DNA of 64,000 nucleotides from Afipia massiliensis (GTDB lineage Bacteria; Pseudomonadota; Alphaproteobacteria; Rhizobiales; Xanthobacteraceae), in NCBI RefSeq assembly GCF_001006325.2, contig NZ_LBIA02000001.1, positions 3,845,501 to 3,909,500 on the forward strand. The letters run 5' to 3'. Positions 54,105 through 62,629 of the stretch are shown here, one piece after another; positions within the stretch are counted from its first letter, which is position 1, and every line of letters starts with the position of its first letter. The position numbers were made by a program, and so were the translations under genes. A model generated the notes under the pieces. That model had not been told where the DNA came from and did no database searches. It saw nothing but the letters and a program-made list of their open reading frames with translations.

Positions 54105-55120
54105 GCAAGCTCGTCGTCGTCACAACAGGGCCGGCTACGTCCGTTCAAGACGCCGGGCGCTTCGGCGCGCGACGCTACGGCCTCACCACCAGCGGCGCGA
54201 TGGATCGAGTCTCGCTGGCAATGGCGAATTGCCTTGCGGGAAATGCGCCGTTCGCCGCCGCCATCGAGGTCGGCCCGTTCGGCGCGTCGTTCACGGCATG
54301 CAACGGCGCTGTCCGTGTGGCGCTGTCCGGCGCGGCGCGTGTTGCGGACATCGCGGGATCGCCGTTACTGTTGAATGAAACCGCGCTGATTGCGGAAGGC
54401 GAAACGCTCAAGCTCGGCGCTGCGCGCAACGGCATGTTCAACTACCTTGCGATCGAGGGCGGCATCGCCGGTGAACCCGTGTTCGGAAGCCTGTCGGTCA
54501 ACGCGCGTGCCGATCTCGGCAGCCCCTTCCCGCGGCCGCTGCAGGTTGGCGATACACTCGATGTCGGGACCGCGCAGGTTGCTCCCTGTGAGCGCGCGCT
54601 GGACACGTTCGATATGCCGCAAACACCAATTCGCGTTGTGATGGGGCCGCAGGACGACGAGTTCGGCGCGGCATGCGATGTGTTCCTCAACAGCGACTGG
54701 CGCATCTCCGCCACCAGCGACCGCATGGGCTATCGGCTCGAGGGCCCGAAGGTCGTTCATCCCGGCGGGCACAACATCGTCTCCGACGGCGCGGTTCATG
54801 GCAGTATCCAGGTGCCCGGCAACGGCCAGCCCATCGTGCTGATGGCGGATCATGGCACGACCGGCGGCTATCCAAAGATCGCGACAGTCATCAGCGCCGA
54901 CCTCGGACGGTTCGCGCAGATGCAATCGGGCGCGATGATCCGCTTCAAGGCGATCAGTGTCGCGGAAGCGCAAGCCGAGGCGCGCAACCTGGCTGAGTTC
55001 ATGCACGCTCTGCCCGGCCGCATTCACGCGGCTGGCGGATCGAGCCTCAATCTTGTCGAATTACAGAAGGCGAATGTTGCAGGTGTCGCCGTGAATGCTA
55101 TCGACACCGGCGAACCATAG
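54101..55120 (+). CDS. pxpC: 5-oxoprolinase subunit PxpC
   Basis: PxpC (KipA, biotin-dependent carboxyltransferase-like family) is the second subunit of prokaryotic 5-oxoprolinase. The 339-residue sequence opens with TGPATSVQDAGRFGARRYGL and has DRMGYRLEGPKV, IVSDGAVHGSIQVPGNGQPI and MADHGTTGGYPKIATVISAD, all standard for the family. It overlaps pxpB by 4 bp (ATGA). A palindromic repeat follows its stop and separates it from pxpA. Confidence 0.94.
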   Translation: MSKLVVVTTGPATSVQDAGRFGARRYGLTTSGAMDRVSLAMANCLAGNAPFAAAIEVGPFGASFTACNGAVRVALSGAARVADIAGSPLLLNETALIAEGETLKLGAARNGMFNYLAIEGGIAGEPVFGSLSVNARADLGSPFPRPLQVGDTLDVGTAQVAPCERALDTFDMPQTPIRVVMGPQDDEFGAACDVFLNSDWRISATSDRMGYRLEGPKVVHPGGHNIVSDGAVHGSIQVPGNGQPIVLMADHGTTGGYPKIATVISADLGRFAQMQSGAMIRFKAISVAEAQAEARNLAEFMHALPGRIHAAGGSSLNLVELQKANVAGVAVNAIDTGEP

Positions 55121-55169
55121 CGTTTTCAAGCGAAGTGGGAACCGGTTCGCGTCAAGAAAACGCGTTAAA
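55120..55169. repeat. dispersed palindromic repeat, variant between pxpC and pxpA
   Basis: GCGTTTTC (55120-55127) and GAAAACGC (55156-55163) are inverted arms. The interior AGTGGGAACCGGTT is shared with the element at 2958. It starts on the last base of the pxpC stop codon, so part of the 3' untranslated region is repeat. pxpA follows without its own clear promoter. Confidence 0.65.
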
Positions 55170-55195
55170 GTAAAACAACTCCCACGAGGCGTACC

Positions 55196-55960
55196 ATGAC
55201 CATCGATCTCAACAGCGATCTCGGCGAAGGTTTCGGCGCATGGGACATGGGCAATGACGACGCTATGCTGGGCCTCGCCAGCAGCGTCAACGTCGCCTGC
55301 GGTTTTCATGCGGGCGATTCCGACATCATGCTCAAGACCGCCAAGCTCGCGAAGGAGCGCGGCGTCAGCATCGGCGCGCATCCCGGTTACCGCGACCTGC
55401 ACGGCTTCGGACGGCGGCCGGTGCCCGGACTGAAATCGTCCGAGATCGAAACCATGGTCGCCTACCAGATCGGCGCGTTGCAGGCGGTCGCCGCGCTGGC
55501 CGGTCACAAGGTCACCCACGTCAAGGCGCACGGCGCGCTCTCGAATGTCGGATGTGTCGACGACATGACGGCACGCGCCATCGCCGCTGCCATCAAGGCC
55601 GTCGACCCGAACCTGTACTTCGTGGTGCTGCCGAATACCACGCTGGTCCGCGCCGGCGAAGCCGCAGGACTGAACCTGATCTATGAGGTGTTCGCCGACC
55701 GCGCCTATGAGGACGACGCGCAACTGGTGGCGCGCAGCAAGCCCGGATCGGTGCTTCATGACGCCGATCAGATCGCGCAGCGTGTGGTGCGCATGGTGCA
55801 GGACAACGCCATCACCGCCGCATCAGGAAAAGTCATCCCTGTGAAGATCGATACCGTCTGCATCCACGGCGACACGCCCGGCGCGGTCGACATCGCGCGC
55901 AAGGTGCATGCGGAGCTGGAGCGCAGCGGCATCAGCGTCGCGCCGTTCAGTAAACGATAG
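55196..55960 (+). CDS. pxpA: 5-oxoprolinase subunit PxpA (LamB/YcsF family)
   Basis: PxpA is the third subunit of 5-oxoprolinase. The 254-residue sequence begins with [19 protein letters not shown] and contains [30 protein letters not shown] and [10 protein letters not shown], with [14 protein letters not shown] near the end. These carry the conserved Asp and His residues of the YcsF barrel. The RBS is weak (CACGAGGCGTACC). The operon pxpB-pxpC-pxpA is complete. Confidence 0.95.
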   Translation: MTIDLNSDLGEGFGAWDMGNDDAMLGLASSVNVACGFHAGDSDIMLKTAKLAKERGVSIGAHPGYRDLHGFGRRPVPGLKSSEIETMVAYQIGALQAVAALAGHKVTHVKAHGALSNVGCVDDMTARAIAAAIKAVDPNLYFVVLPNTTLVRAGEAAGLNLIYEVFADRAYEDDAQLVARSKPGSVLHDADQIAQRVVRMVQDNAITAASGKVIPVKIDTVCIHGDTPGAVDIARKVHAELERSGISVAPFSKR

Positions 55961-55969
55961 ATATCCACC

Positions 55970-56051
55970 CGTCATTGCGAGCGAAGCGAAGCAATCCAGA
56001 GCCACAAGAAAGAACTAGATTGCTTCGTCGCAAGTGCTCCTCGCAATGACG
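55970..56051. repeat. CGTCATTGCGAG palindromic repeat, copy 1
   Basis: CGTCATTGCGAG (55970-55981) and CTCGCAATGACG (56040-56051) are perfect inverted repeats, with GAAGCAATC and GATTGCTTC forming an inner dyad. Copy 2 is at 58807-58885. The two copies lie on opposite sides of nasA. Confidence 0.85.
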
Positions 56052-56071
56052 GCTTCGCAAAACTTAGCTCA

Positions 56072-58777
56072 CTAGCTAGCCGCGCTAGCTTCCATCGGCT
56101 GCTGAACGTCCGTCTGAGCGATCAGACGCTTTAGTTCCGGGATGCATGAACCGCAATTGGTGCCGGCCTTCAGCTTCGCGCCGATCTCGGCGGCGGTGCG
56201 TGAGCCTTCCGCAATGGCCCCGCAGATCGCATTGCGTCCGACGCCGAAACACGCGCACACCACGGGGCCATCGTTCGCGACACCATCCGCGGACTTGCCT
56301 GACAGCAGCAGCCGCCGCTGCTCGTCACTGATGGTCTCCGCCCCAAACGCCGCCTTCACAGCCTCCCAGTTGGGCGCGTCATCGGCCGGGCCAATGAAGA
56401 GGCAGGCCTCCAGTGCGTCACCGGAAAACTGCGCTGCGCGATAGACGCCGTGTGCCGTATCTTCATATTCGGCGACGTGCCCCGCTTCTTCCAGCGATGA
56501 CAGACAGGTTTTCCAGTTCGCTGTACCGGGATTGCTGGCAAGCAGATAGCCATACCCGCCGGTGACAGCGACACGCGACCACAACACGCCTTTCGGAAGC
56601 GCCATCGGCTTGCGTGACAGCACGAACCCGCGCTGTGCGAACGCGACGGCCTCGATGGCGACGGGCGTCGCCTTGTTCTCCGGCTGCCCGGAAAACGGAT
56701 CGGTGAACGGCGCGACCAATGCACCGACCCGCCCCGATGCGGAATTTTCCTCGCTCCAGTGGATCGGCGCGAACAGCATACCGCGCTGTTGCCGCTCGCT
56801 CACCACAACCTTCAGGATGCACTGGCCGAGGTCTGTGGCGAGTCTCGCAAAGCCGCCATCGACGATCTCCGCTTGCGCGGCATCTATGGGGTGAATCTCG
56901 ACGTAGGGCTCCGGCAGATGCTGACCGAGGCGCGGGCTGAGACCCGTGCGCGTCATGGTGTGCCACTGATCGCGGATGCGCCCTGTGTTCAGGCGCAGCG
57001 GCCGAGCCTCGGAGGTCGCGCCGCGCAGCATCGGGACGTCGGGCGCGATGAAGTGTGCCTTGCGATCGGATGTATAGTACGCGCCTTCTGCGAAGAAACG
57101 CGGCTGCGGTTCAACCGCGCCCTCGGGCATCGGCCACATGAGAGGCGGCATCTCATCGAAGCCGTCATCTTCGATCGATGCCAGCGCTCCGATATCGAAA
57201 TCACGGCTGCCGTGATTTTCAAAAGCGGACAGCGCGGCATGTTCGCGGAAAATATCGGCGGCGGAGTTGTAGGCGAACGCCGCGCCGTAACCGAGGCGCT
57301 TCGCCACCTCGCTCATGATCCACCAGTCGGATTTGGCCTGTCCCGGCGGCGGCAGGAACGCTCGCTGACGCGAGATACGCCGCTCGGAATTTGTCACCGT
57401 GCCGGACTTCTCGCCCCATGCGTGCGCGGGCAAAAGGACATGCGCGCCGGAATTGATGCTGTCGTTGGATTGCACATTCTCGGAGATCACCAGCAGATCG
57501 AGCTTGCGCATTGCCGCGCGGACTGCGTTTGCATTCGGCAGCGACACTGCCGGATTTGTGCCCATCACCCACAGCGCCTTGATCTCCCCGCGGCCGATGG
57601 CCTGGAACATCTGCACCGCCTTGAGCCCTTCATGGGTGGCGATGTGCGGTGCGTTCCAGAACCGGCGCACGCGGTCGATGTCCGGCGGCGTGAAGCCCAT
57701 ATGCGCCGCGAGCTGATTGGCGAGACCGCCGACCTCGCGCCCGCCCATTGCGTTCGGCTGGCCGGTCAGAGAGAACGGCGACGCCCCCGGCTTGCCGATG
57801 CGTCCGGTCGCGAGATGGCAATTGATGATTGCGTTGACCTTGTCGGTGCCCTGCGCCGACTGATTGACGCCTTGTGAATAGAGCGTCACCACGCGTTGCG
57901 TTTTCGCGAACATCAGGAAGAACGCCGCGACGTCGGACTCTGATAGGCCCGTCGCCAGGGCGGTTGCGGTCACGCTGCCTGCAATGCTGCGCGCCTTGGC
58001 CAAGCCTTCCGCGAAACCGCTTGTATGCTCATCGATATAGGCGTGATCGAGCGCGCCGTTATCCGCGAGATACGTTAGCAGCCCGCTGAACAGCGCCGTG
58101 TCGGTGCCGGGCTTGAGGCCGAGAAACAGATCGGCGTCGCCAGATGTCTCGGTCTGCCGCGGATCGATCACCACGATGCGCGCTCCGCGCTTCTGCTTGT
58201 TGGCGATCATGCGCTGGAACAGGATCGGATGGCACCAGGCCGCATTCGATCCAACCAGCACCAAGAGATCGGCTTGATCGAGATCCTCGTAACAACCCGG
58301 CACCGTATCGGAGCCGAACGCGCGGCGGTGACCCGCGACCGACGAGGACATGCACAGCCGCGAATTGGTATCGACATTCGCCGTGCCGATGAATCCCTTC
58401 ATCAGCTTGTTGGCGACGTAGTAGTCCTCCGTCAGCAACTGGCCGGACAGATAGAAGCCGACCGAACCCGGACCATGCTTGGCGATAATGTGCTGCAGCC
58501 GGTTGGCGACATGATCCAGCGCATCGGTCCAGGCGACCTGCTCGAGCTTGCCGTTCGAGCAGCGGATCATTGGATTCAGCAGCCGTTCGCCCAGGCCCAG
58601 CGTCTCGCCGAGCGCCGAACCCTTGGAACAGAGACGTCCGAAATTCGCCGGGTGCTCCGGATCGCCGGCGATTGTCGCGCCGCCCTTGCCGTCAGGCGTG
58701 GCGATGACGCCGCAGCCGACGCCGCAATAGGGACAGGTGGTTTTTGTGGGAGCGAGGGATGGATCAGCGTTCGTCAT
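56072..58777 (-). CDS. nasA: assimilatory nitrate reductase, molybdopterin catalytic subunit
   Basis: This 901-residue cytoplasmic enzyme reduces nitrate to nitrite. The N-terminal [4Fe-4S] site is TCPYCGVGCGVIA followed by FGRLCSKG, then a molybdopterin-guanine-dinucleotide domain (about residues 60-700; GSNAAWCHPILFQRMIANK, TGQPNAMGGREVGGLANQL). The C-terminal MGD-binding part (LNTGRIRDQWHTMTRTG) is followed by a BFD-like [2Fe-2S] domain with CACFGVGRNAICGAI and GTNCGSCIPEL. The extra BFD domain is usual for NasA-type enzymes that take electrons from a flavoprotein or ferredoxin. It is the last gene of the nas operon here. Confidence 0.95.
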   Translation of the reverse strand: MTNADPSLAPTKTTCPYCGVGCGVIATPDGKGGATIAGDPEHPANFGRLCSKGSALGETLGLGERLLNPMIRCSNGKLEQVAWTDALDHVANRLQHIIAKHGPGSVGFYLSGQLLTEDYYVANKLMKGFIGTANVDTNSRLCMSSSVAGHRRAFGSDTVPGCYEDLDQADLLVLVGSNAAWCHPILFQRMIANKQKRGARIVVIDPRQTETSGDADLFLGLKPGTDTALFSGLLTYLADNGALDHAYIDEHTSGFAEGLAKARSIAGSVTATALATGLSESDVAAFFLMFAKTQRVVTLYSQGVNQSAQGTDKVNAIINCHLATGRIGKPGASPFSLTGQPNAMGGREVGGLANQLAAHMGFTPPDIDRVRRFWNAPHIATHEGLKAVQMFQAIGRGEIKALWVMGTNPAVSLPNANAVRAAMRKLDLLVISENVQSNDSINSGAHVLLPAHAWGEKSGTVTNSERRISRQRAFLPPPGQAKSDWWIMSEVAKRLGYGAAFAYNSAADIFREHAALSAFENHGSRDFDIGALASIEDDGFDEMPPLMWPMPEGAVEPQPRFFAEGAYYTSDRKAHFIAPDVPMLRGATSEARPLRLNTGRIRDQWHTMTRTGLSPRLGQHLPEPYVEIHPIDAAQAEIVDGGFARLATDLGQCILKVVVSERQQRGMLFAPIHWSEENSASGRVGALVAPFTDPFSGQPENKATPVAIEAVAFAQRGFVLSRKPMALPKGVLWSRVAVTGGYGYLLASNPGTANWKTCLSSLEEAGHVAEYEDTAHGVYRAAQFSGDALEACLFIGPADDAPNWEAVKAAFGAETISDEQRRLLLSGKSADGVANDGPVVCACFGVGRNAICGAIAEGSRTAAEIGAKLKAGTNCGSCIPELKRLIAQTDVQQPMEASAAS

Positions 58778-58806
58778 GCGGTTCCCCGCACGACAGAACG
58801 CAATTT

Positions 58807-58885
58807 GTCATTGCGAGGAGCGCAGCGACGAAGCAATCCAGCTTTTCTTTGCCGCTCTGGATTGCTTCGCTTCGCTCGCAATGAC
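58807..58885. repeat. CGTCATTGCGAG palindromic repeat, copy 2
   Basis: GTCATTGCGAG (58807-58817) and CTCGCAATGAC (58875-58885) are inverted arms, with GAAGCAATCCAG and CTGGATTGCTTC inside. It lies inside the spacer between nasA and the small membrane protein gene and belongs to the same family as the copy at 55970. Confidence 0.85.
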
Positions 58886-58919
58886 GCGAGGAAACAATCC
58901 GACGCTAATTCAACCTTCC

Positions 58920-59072
58920 TTAGAACGGATGATAGGACAGCGTGCCGAACACGACGGCTGCGATCAGCGCGAACGCGCCGTACACGGCGAGCATGTGCAC
59001 GCGGTTGTCCGGCTCCGCCTGAGCGGAGGCCGCCCGGGCATGGGCCTCTATTCCAGATACAACATCGCGCAT
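58920..59072 (-). CDS. small single-span membrane protein in the nas operon
   Basis: This 50-residue protein begins MRDVVSGIEAHARAASAQAE and ends in one membrane segment (MLAVYGAFALIAAVVFGTLS). The ATG at 59072 follows GGAG with 8-nt spacing; an in-frame ATG at 59093 would add seven residues. It lies between the flavoprotein reductase and nasA. No family recognised, but its position suggests a link to nitrate assimilation, for example membrane tethering of the reductase; this is inference. Confidence 0.55.
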   Translation of the reverse strand: MRDVVSGIEAHARAASAQAEPDNRVHMLAVYGAFALIAAVVFGTLSYHPF

Positions 59073-59255
59073 CGCCGATCTCCAGTCGATCATCGTATGC
59101 GGTATTGAAGCGCTCTAACGCCCGGTTACAAGGCATTGACGCAAAAGACGATAACGTTGCCCCGGCCTGCGCCGGGAGAGAGAATATTCCTCCCGTCAGA
59201 CCCTGCGGAGAACGAACTGTCTCCGGCAGAATCGGCGATTTGTGCCCTTCTGCCA

Positions 59256-60872
59256 TCAATAGACGTCCTGCTGGTAGCGGCCCTTTTTCTTCAGATCCGC
59301 CACAAAGGCGATCGCCTCGTCTGTCGATCGCGCACCGAACTGGGCTGCGATATCCACCAGCGCGCGCTCGACGTCCTTCGCCATCCGCTTGGCATCGCCG
59401 CAGACGTAGACGTGAGCGCCATCCGCCAGCCAGTTCCAAAGTTCACGGCCGACCTCACGCATGCGGTCCTGCACGTAGAACTTCTCCGAGCCGTCGCGCG
59501 ACCATGCCAGCGACAGTCGTGTCAGCACGCCCGAGGTTTTCATCGCGTTCAGTTCGTCCGAATAGAAGAAATCGTACGCGCTGCGCTGATGACCGAAGAA
59601 CAACCAGTTGCGGCCCGGCGCCTTGGTGGCCTGACGGTCGTGCAGGAATGCACGGAACGGTGCGATTCCGGTACCGGGGCCGATCATGATGATCGGCGTG
59701 TTCGGATCCTGCGGCAGGCCGAAGCCGTGGGCCTTCTGCACATAGACGCCGAGCTGTTCGCCGGGATTGATCCGCTCCGCGAGGAACGTCGAGGCAAGGC
59801 CCAGCCGCTTACGCTTGCCGATGACATAGCGCACCGCATCGACCGTCAGCGACAGCTTGCCCGGCGTGGCGTTATGCGACGACGAGATCGAGTAGAGACG
59901 CGGTTGCAACGGCTCCAATGCCTCAACGAAGGCCTCCGGATGTGGGCGCACGCCGGAAAATTTCTGCAACGCCGCCAGTACGTCGAGATTGGCGGCGTCA
60001 CCATCCGGATCGTCGCCGGATGCGAGCGCCCGCGCCTTCTCGCGCAGCGCCCCGCCGGTCACGAACGAGATCAACTCAAACAGCGTGTCCGGTGCCGGAG
60101 ACAGCGAGACGTCGTTGAGCAGCACCTCACGCAACGGCTTGCCATTGACCTCAACCATGTGCGACGCGCCGAGCATCGCGATGATCTGATCCACGAGGCC
60201 GAGATCGTTGGCGGCGAACACACCGAATGAATCGCCGACGACATAATCGAGACCGGCCTGCGCGAGATCGAACTCGATATGCCAGGTTTCCTTTTCGGAG
60301 CCGGGCTTGTTAACCGGGCGGCGCGACAGGAACGAGGCCATCACAGGGTTGTCGCGCGAACGTCCCGGCTCCGATGCCGGTGCAGCAGCGACAGGTGCAG
60401 CGGCAGGTGCATTTGCGGAGGACGATGCCGCGGCAGGCGCTTTCTCAAGCTCCTCGTAGAGTGACTTGAGCATCCGCGCGGTTTCCTTGCCGCCCGGAAC
60501 ACAAAGATTCAACCGCGCCTCGGCCTTGCTGGCGATCACCTCGGAGTAGTCGTGGCAGTTGTAGCCGCACTGGCCGCAATCCTGCTGCGCCATCGCCGCC
60601 ATCATCTTGCGGCGGATGGGGCGGCCTTCCGCCAGCTTCATCCGGTCGGCGATCGGCATGGTCTGATCGTGCCAGGGCGCTTCGCCATCATCGCCGTCGC
60701 CGGCTGCGCCTTTCATCACAGCGTCGCCCTGCTCTGGCGACAGCGGTGTCACCGCGTTGTCGAGCGACACGAGGCCGGCGAAGAAGCCGTTCAGCCAAGA
60801 GCGCTGCTCCTGCGAAAACGGCGCGGTGTCCGGGATGATCTCAAGCTGTCCGGGAGGAGTTCTCTGGTTCAT
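59256..60872 (-). CDS. sulfite reductase-type flavoprotein reductase with an extra Fe-S motif
   Basis: This 538-residue protein has an N-terminal region with a CGQCGYNCHDYSEVI cluster-like motif (CxxCxxxC plus a later Cys in LNLCVPGGKE), an Ala/Pro-rich linker, and a CysJ-type FAD/NADP module. The FAD part has LQPRLYSISSS; the NADP part has IGPGTGIAPFRAFLHDRQA, FFGHQR and CGDAKRMAKDVE. There is no FMN flavodoxin domain. It most likely feeds NADPH electrons to NirA or NasA. Its start (GTGATG) overlaps the nirA stop. Confidence 0.88.
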   Translation of the reverse strand: MNQRTPPGQLEIIPDTAPFSQEQRSWLNGFFAGLVSLDNAVTPLSPEQGDAVMKGAAGDGDDGEAPWHDQTMPIADRMKLAEGRPIRRKMMAAMAQQDCGQCGYNCHDYSEVIASKAEARLNLCVPGGKETARMLKSLYEELEKAPAAASSSANAPAAAPVAAAPASEPGRSRDNPVMASFLSRRPVNKPGSEKETWHIEFDLAQAGLDYVVGDSFGVFAANDLGLVDQIIAMLGASHMVEVNGKPLREVLLNDVSLSPAPDTLFELISFVTGGALREKARALASGDDPDGDAANLDVLAALQKFSGVRPHPEAFVEALEPLQPRLYSISSSHNATPGKLSLTVDAVRYVIGKRKRLGLASTFLAERINPGEQLGVYVQKAHGFGLPQDPNTPIIMIGPGTGIAPFRAFLHDRQATKAPGRNWLFFGHQRSAYDFFYSDELNAMKTSGVLTRLSLAWSRDGSEKFYVQDRMREVGRELWNWLADGAHVYVCGDAKRMAKDVERALVDIAAQFGARSTDEAIAFVADLKKKGRYQQDVY

Positions 60873-62626
60873 CACACAGACTCCATTTCAGTCATGCGCT
60901 TGAGGGCGTCGATCTCGGTCCGCTTGGCGAAGGCGATAAACGTTTCATCCTCCGACACGCGATGGGCGACGTAGGCCTTGAGAACACGTTCGACGGTGCG
61001 CGGCGCATCTTCCGCCTTCACGTTCTGGAACAGCTCGCGTCCCATGGTGGCGTCGGTGCCGAAGCCGCCGCCGACCAGCAGGTGATAGCCGTCGACGGTG
61101 TCACCTTCGTCGTTGATCGGAACACGCGCGCCGATCAGGCCGATGTCGCCGATGTAGTGCTGCGCGCACGAATGATGACATCCGGTGAGATGGATGTTCA
61201 CCGGCGTCTCAAGCGGCACGCGCTCGTCGCACCAGGCCGCGATCTCTTCCGCATTCTCCTTGGTGTGAGCGGCGGCGAAGCGGCAACCGGTCGCTCCCGT
61301 GCAGGCGATCAGTCCTGCGCGGAGCGCCGATGTCGTCGCTGCGAGACCCAGCGCCTCGATGGCGGCGGTAACGGTCGCGACGTTGGCGTCAGCCACGCCG
61401 GAAATCAGCAGGTTCTGCCAGACCGTGAGGCGAATATCGCCGTCGCCAAAATCGGCTGCGAGCTTGGCAAGTCCGCGGATCTGCTCCGGCGACAGGCGGC
61501 CGAGCTTCAGCGCAACGCCGATCCAGTTCAGGCCAGCCTGCTTTTGCGGATGCACGCCGATATGCGCGAAGCGATCATAGGCCGGGCGCGGCGCAATGGC
61601 CTCCGCCGGCACGCGGGCCAGCTTCCGGCCGAGCTTTTCCTCGACGGCCGCGAGAAACTTGTCGAAGCCCCACGAGTCGAGCACGTACTTCAGCCGCGCC
61701 TTGTTGCGGTTAGTCCGGTCGCCGTTCTCGATGAAAACGCGCACGATCTTGTCGGCAACGTCGGTTGCTTCCTGCGGCTTGAGGATGACGCCGGTATCGC
61801 GGGCGAAATCCTTGTGACCGGTGATGCCGCCCAGCGCCAGCCGGAAGTAAATCCCTGGATCGACCCCAAAGCCTTCGCGCACTTCGACCGCCTGAAGGGC
61901 AATGTCGTTGGTCTCCTCGAGCGTGGCGATGCGCCCTGCGCCGTCGAACGCCACGTTGAACTTGCGAGGCAAGCCATACAGCGAGCGGTCGTTGAGAATG
62001 TGAAAATGCCAGTCGCGGGCATACCGCCTTGTATCGAGAATTTCCTGCGGATCGATGCCCGCGGTCGATGTGCCGGTGACGTTGCGGATATTGTCCGCGC
62101 CGGAACCGCGCGAGCACAGTCCGAGGTCCTGAAGGCCTTCGATGACGTTGATGGCGTTCTTTGGCTCGATTTCGCGAAGCTGGAGATTGGCGCGCGTTGT
62201 CACATGGGCATAGGGCCCGCCGAAATTCTCCGCAATGTCCGCGACGCCCGCGAACTGCCAGTGCTTCAGGATGCCGTTCGGAATGCGAAGACGGCACATG
62301 TAGGACGCCTGCGTCGGCGCGACGTAGAAAATCCCGTAATAGCGCCAGCGGAAATTGTCCTGCGGCTTCGGCGCTTCGTTGTTTTCCGCCTGCTTGACCA
62401 GTCGCGGATAGGCATCGAACGGATGTTCGTCGCGCTTGAATTTTTCCTGATCGTTGAGTTTGCCGCCCGCGGCGACGGTGCGGTCCTGCGCCTTGAGGTG
62501 GATGGCGTCAGGCCCGACCGGTTCGGACTTTGCCGGAGCGTTGGTGCGCGCGACACGTGAGGCAGAGAGGCCCGATACGAATCCTTCGAGATAACGCTTC
62601 TGGTCAGGAGAAAAATCGCTGGACAT
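60872..62626 (-). CDS. nirA: nitrite/sulfite reductase, ferredoxin-type (NirA family)
   Basis: This 584-residue siroheme enzyme reduces nitrite to ammonium. It has the NirA two-fold repeat: FRWYGIF-type start (RWRYYGIFYVAPTQ), HVTTRANLQLREI, and in the C-terminal half the [4Fe-4S]-siroheme cysteines CTGATGCRF and LTGCHHSCAQHYIGDIGL. The gene lies between the FAD reductase and the flavoprotein reductase. The combination with the CysJ-type protein suggests an NADPH-driven complex rather than a ferredoxin-only enzyme. Confidence 0.9.
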   Translation of the reverse strand: MSSDFSPDQKRYLEGFVSGLSASRVARTNAPAKSEPVGPDAIHLKAQDRTVAAGGKLNDQEKFKRDEHPFDAYPRLVKQAENNEAPKPQDNFRWRYYGIFYVAPTQASYMCRLRIPNGILKHWQFAGVADIAENFGGPYAHVTTRANLQLREIEPKNAINVIEGLQDLGLCSRGSGADNIRNVTGTSTAGIDPQEILDTRRYARDWHFHILNDRSLYGLPRKFNVAFDGAGRIATLEETNDIALQAVEVREGFGVDPGIYFRLALGGITGHKDFARDTGVILKPQEATDVADKIVRVFIENGDRTNRNKARLKYVLDSWGFDKFLAAVEEKLGRKLARVPAEAIAPRPAYDRFAHIGVHPQKQAGLNWIGVALKLGRLSPEQIRGLAKLAADFGDGDIRLTVWQNLLISGVADANVATVTAAIEALGLAATTSALRAGLIACTGATGCRFAAAHTKENAEEIAAWCDERVPLETPVNIHLTGCHHSCAQHYIGDIGLIGARVPINDEGDTVDGYHLLVGGGFGTDATMGRELFQNVKAEDAPRTVERVLKAYVAHRVSEDETFIAFAKRTEIDALKRMTEMESV

Positions 62627-62629
62627 GTC

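Noticed and set aside
55970-58885. The two CGTCATTGCGAG repeats as ends of a transposon carrying nasA
   Set aside because: They are short palindromes common in many genomes, there is no transposase, and nasA fits its operon.
60962-62560. A 532-codon plus frame opposite nirA
   Set aside because: It is antisense to the siroheme reductase with no domain character of its own.
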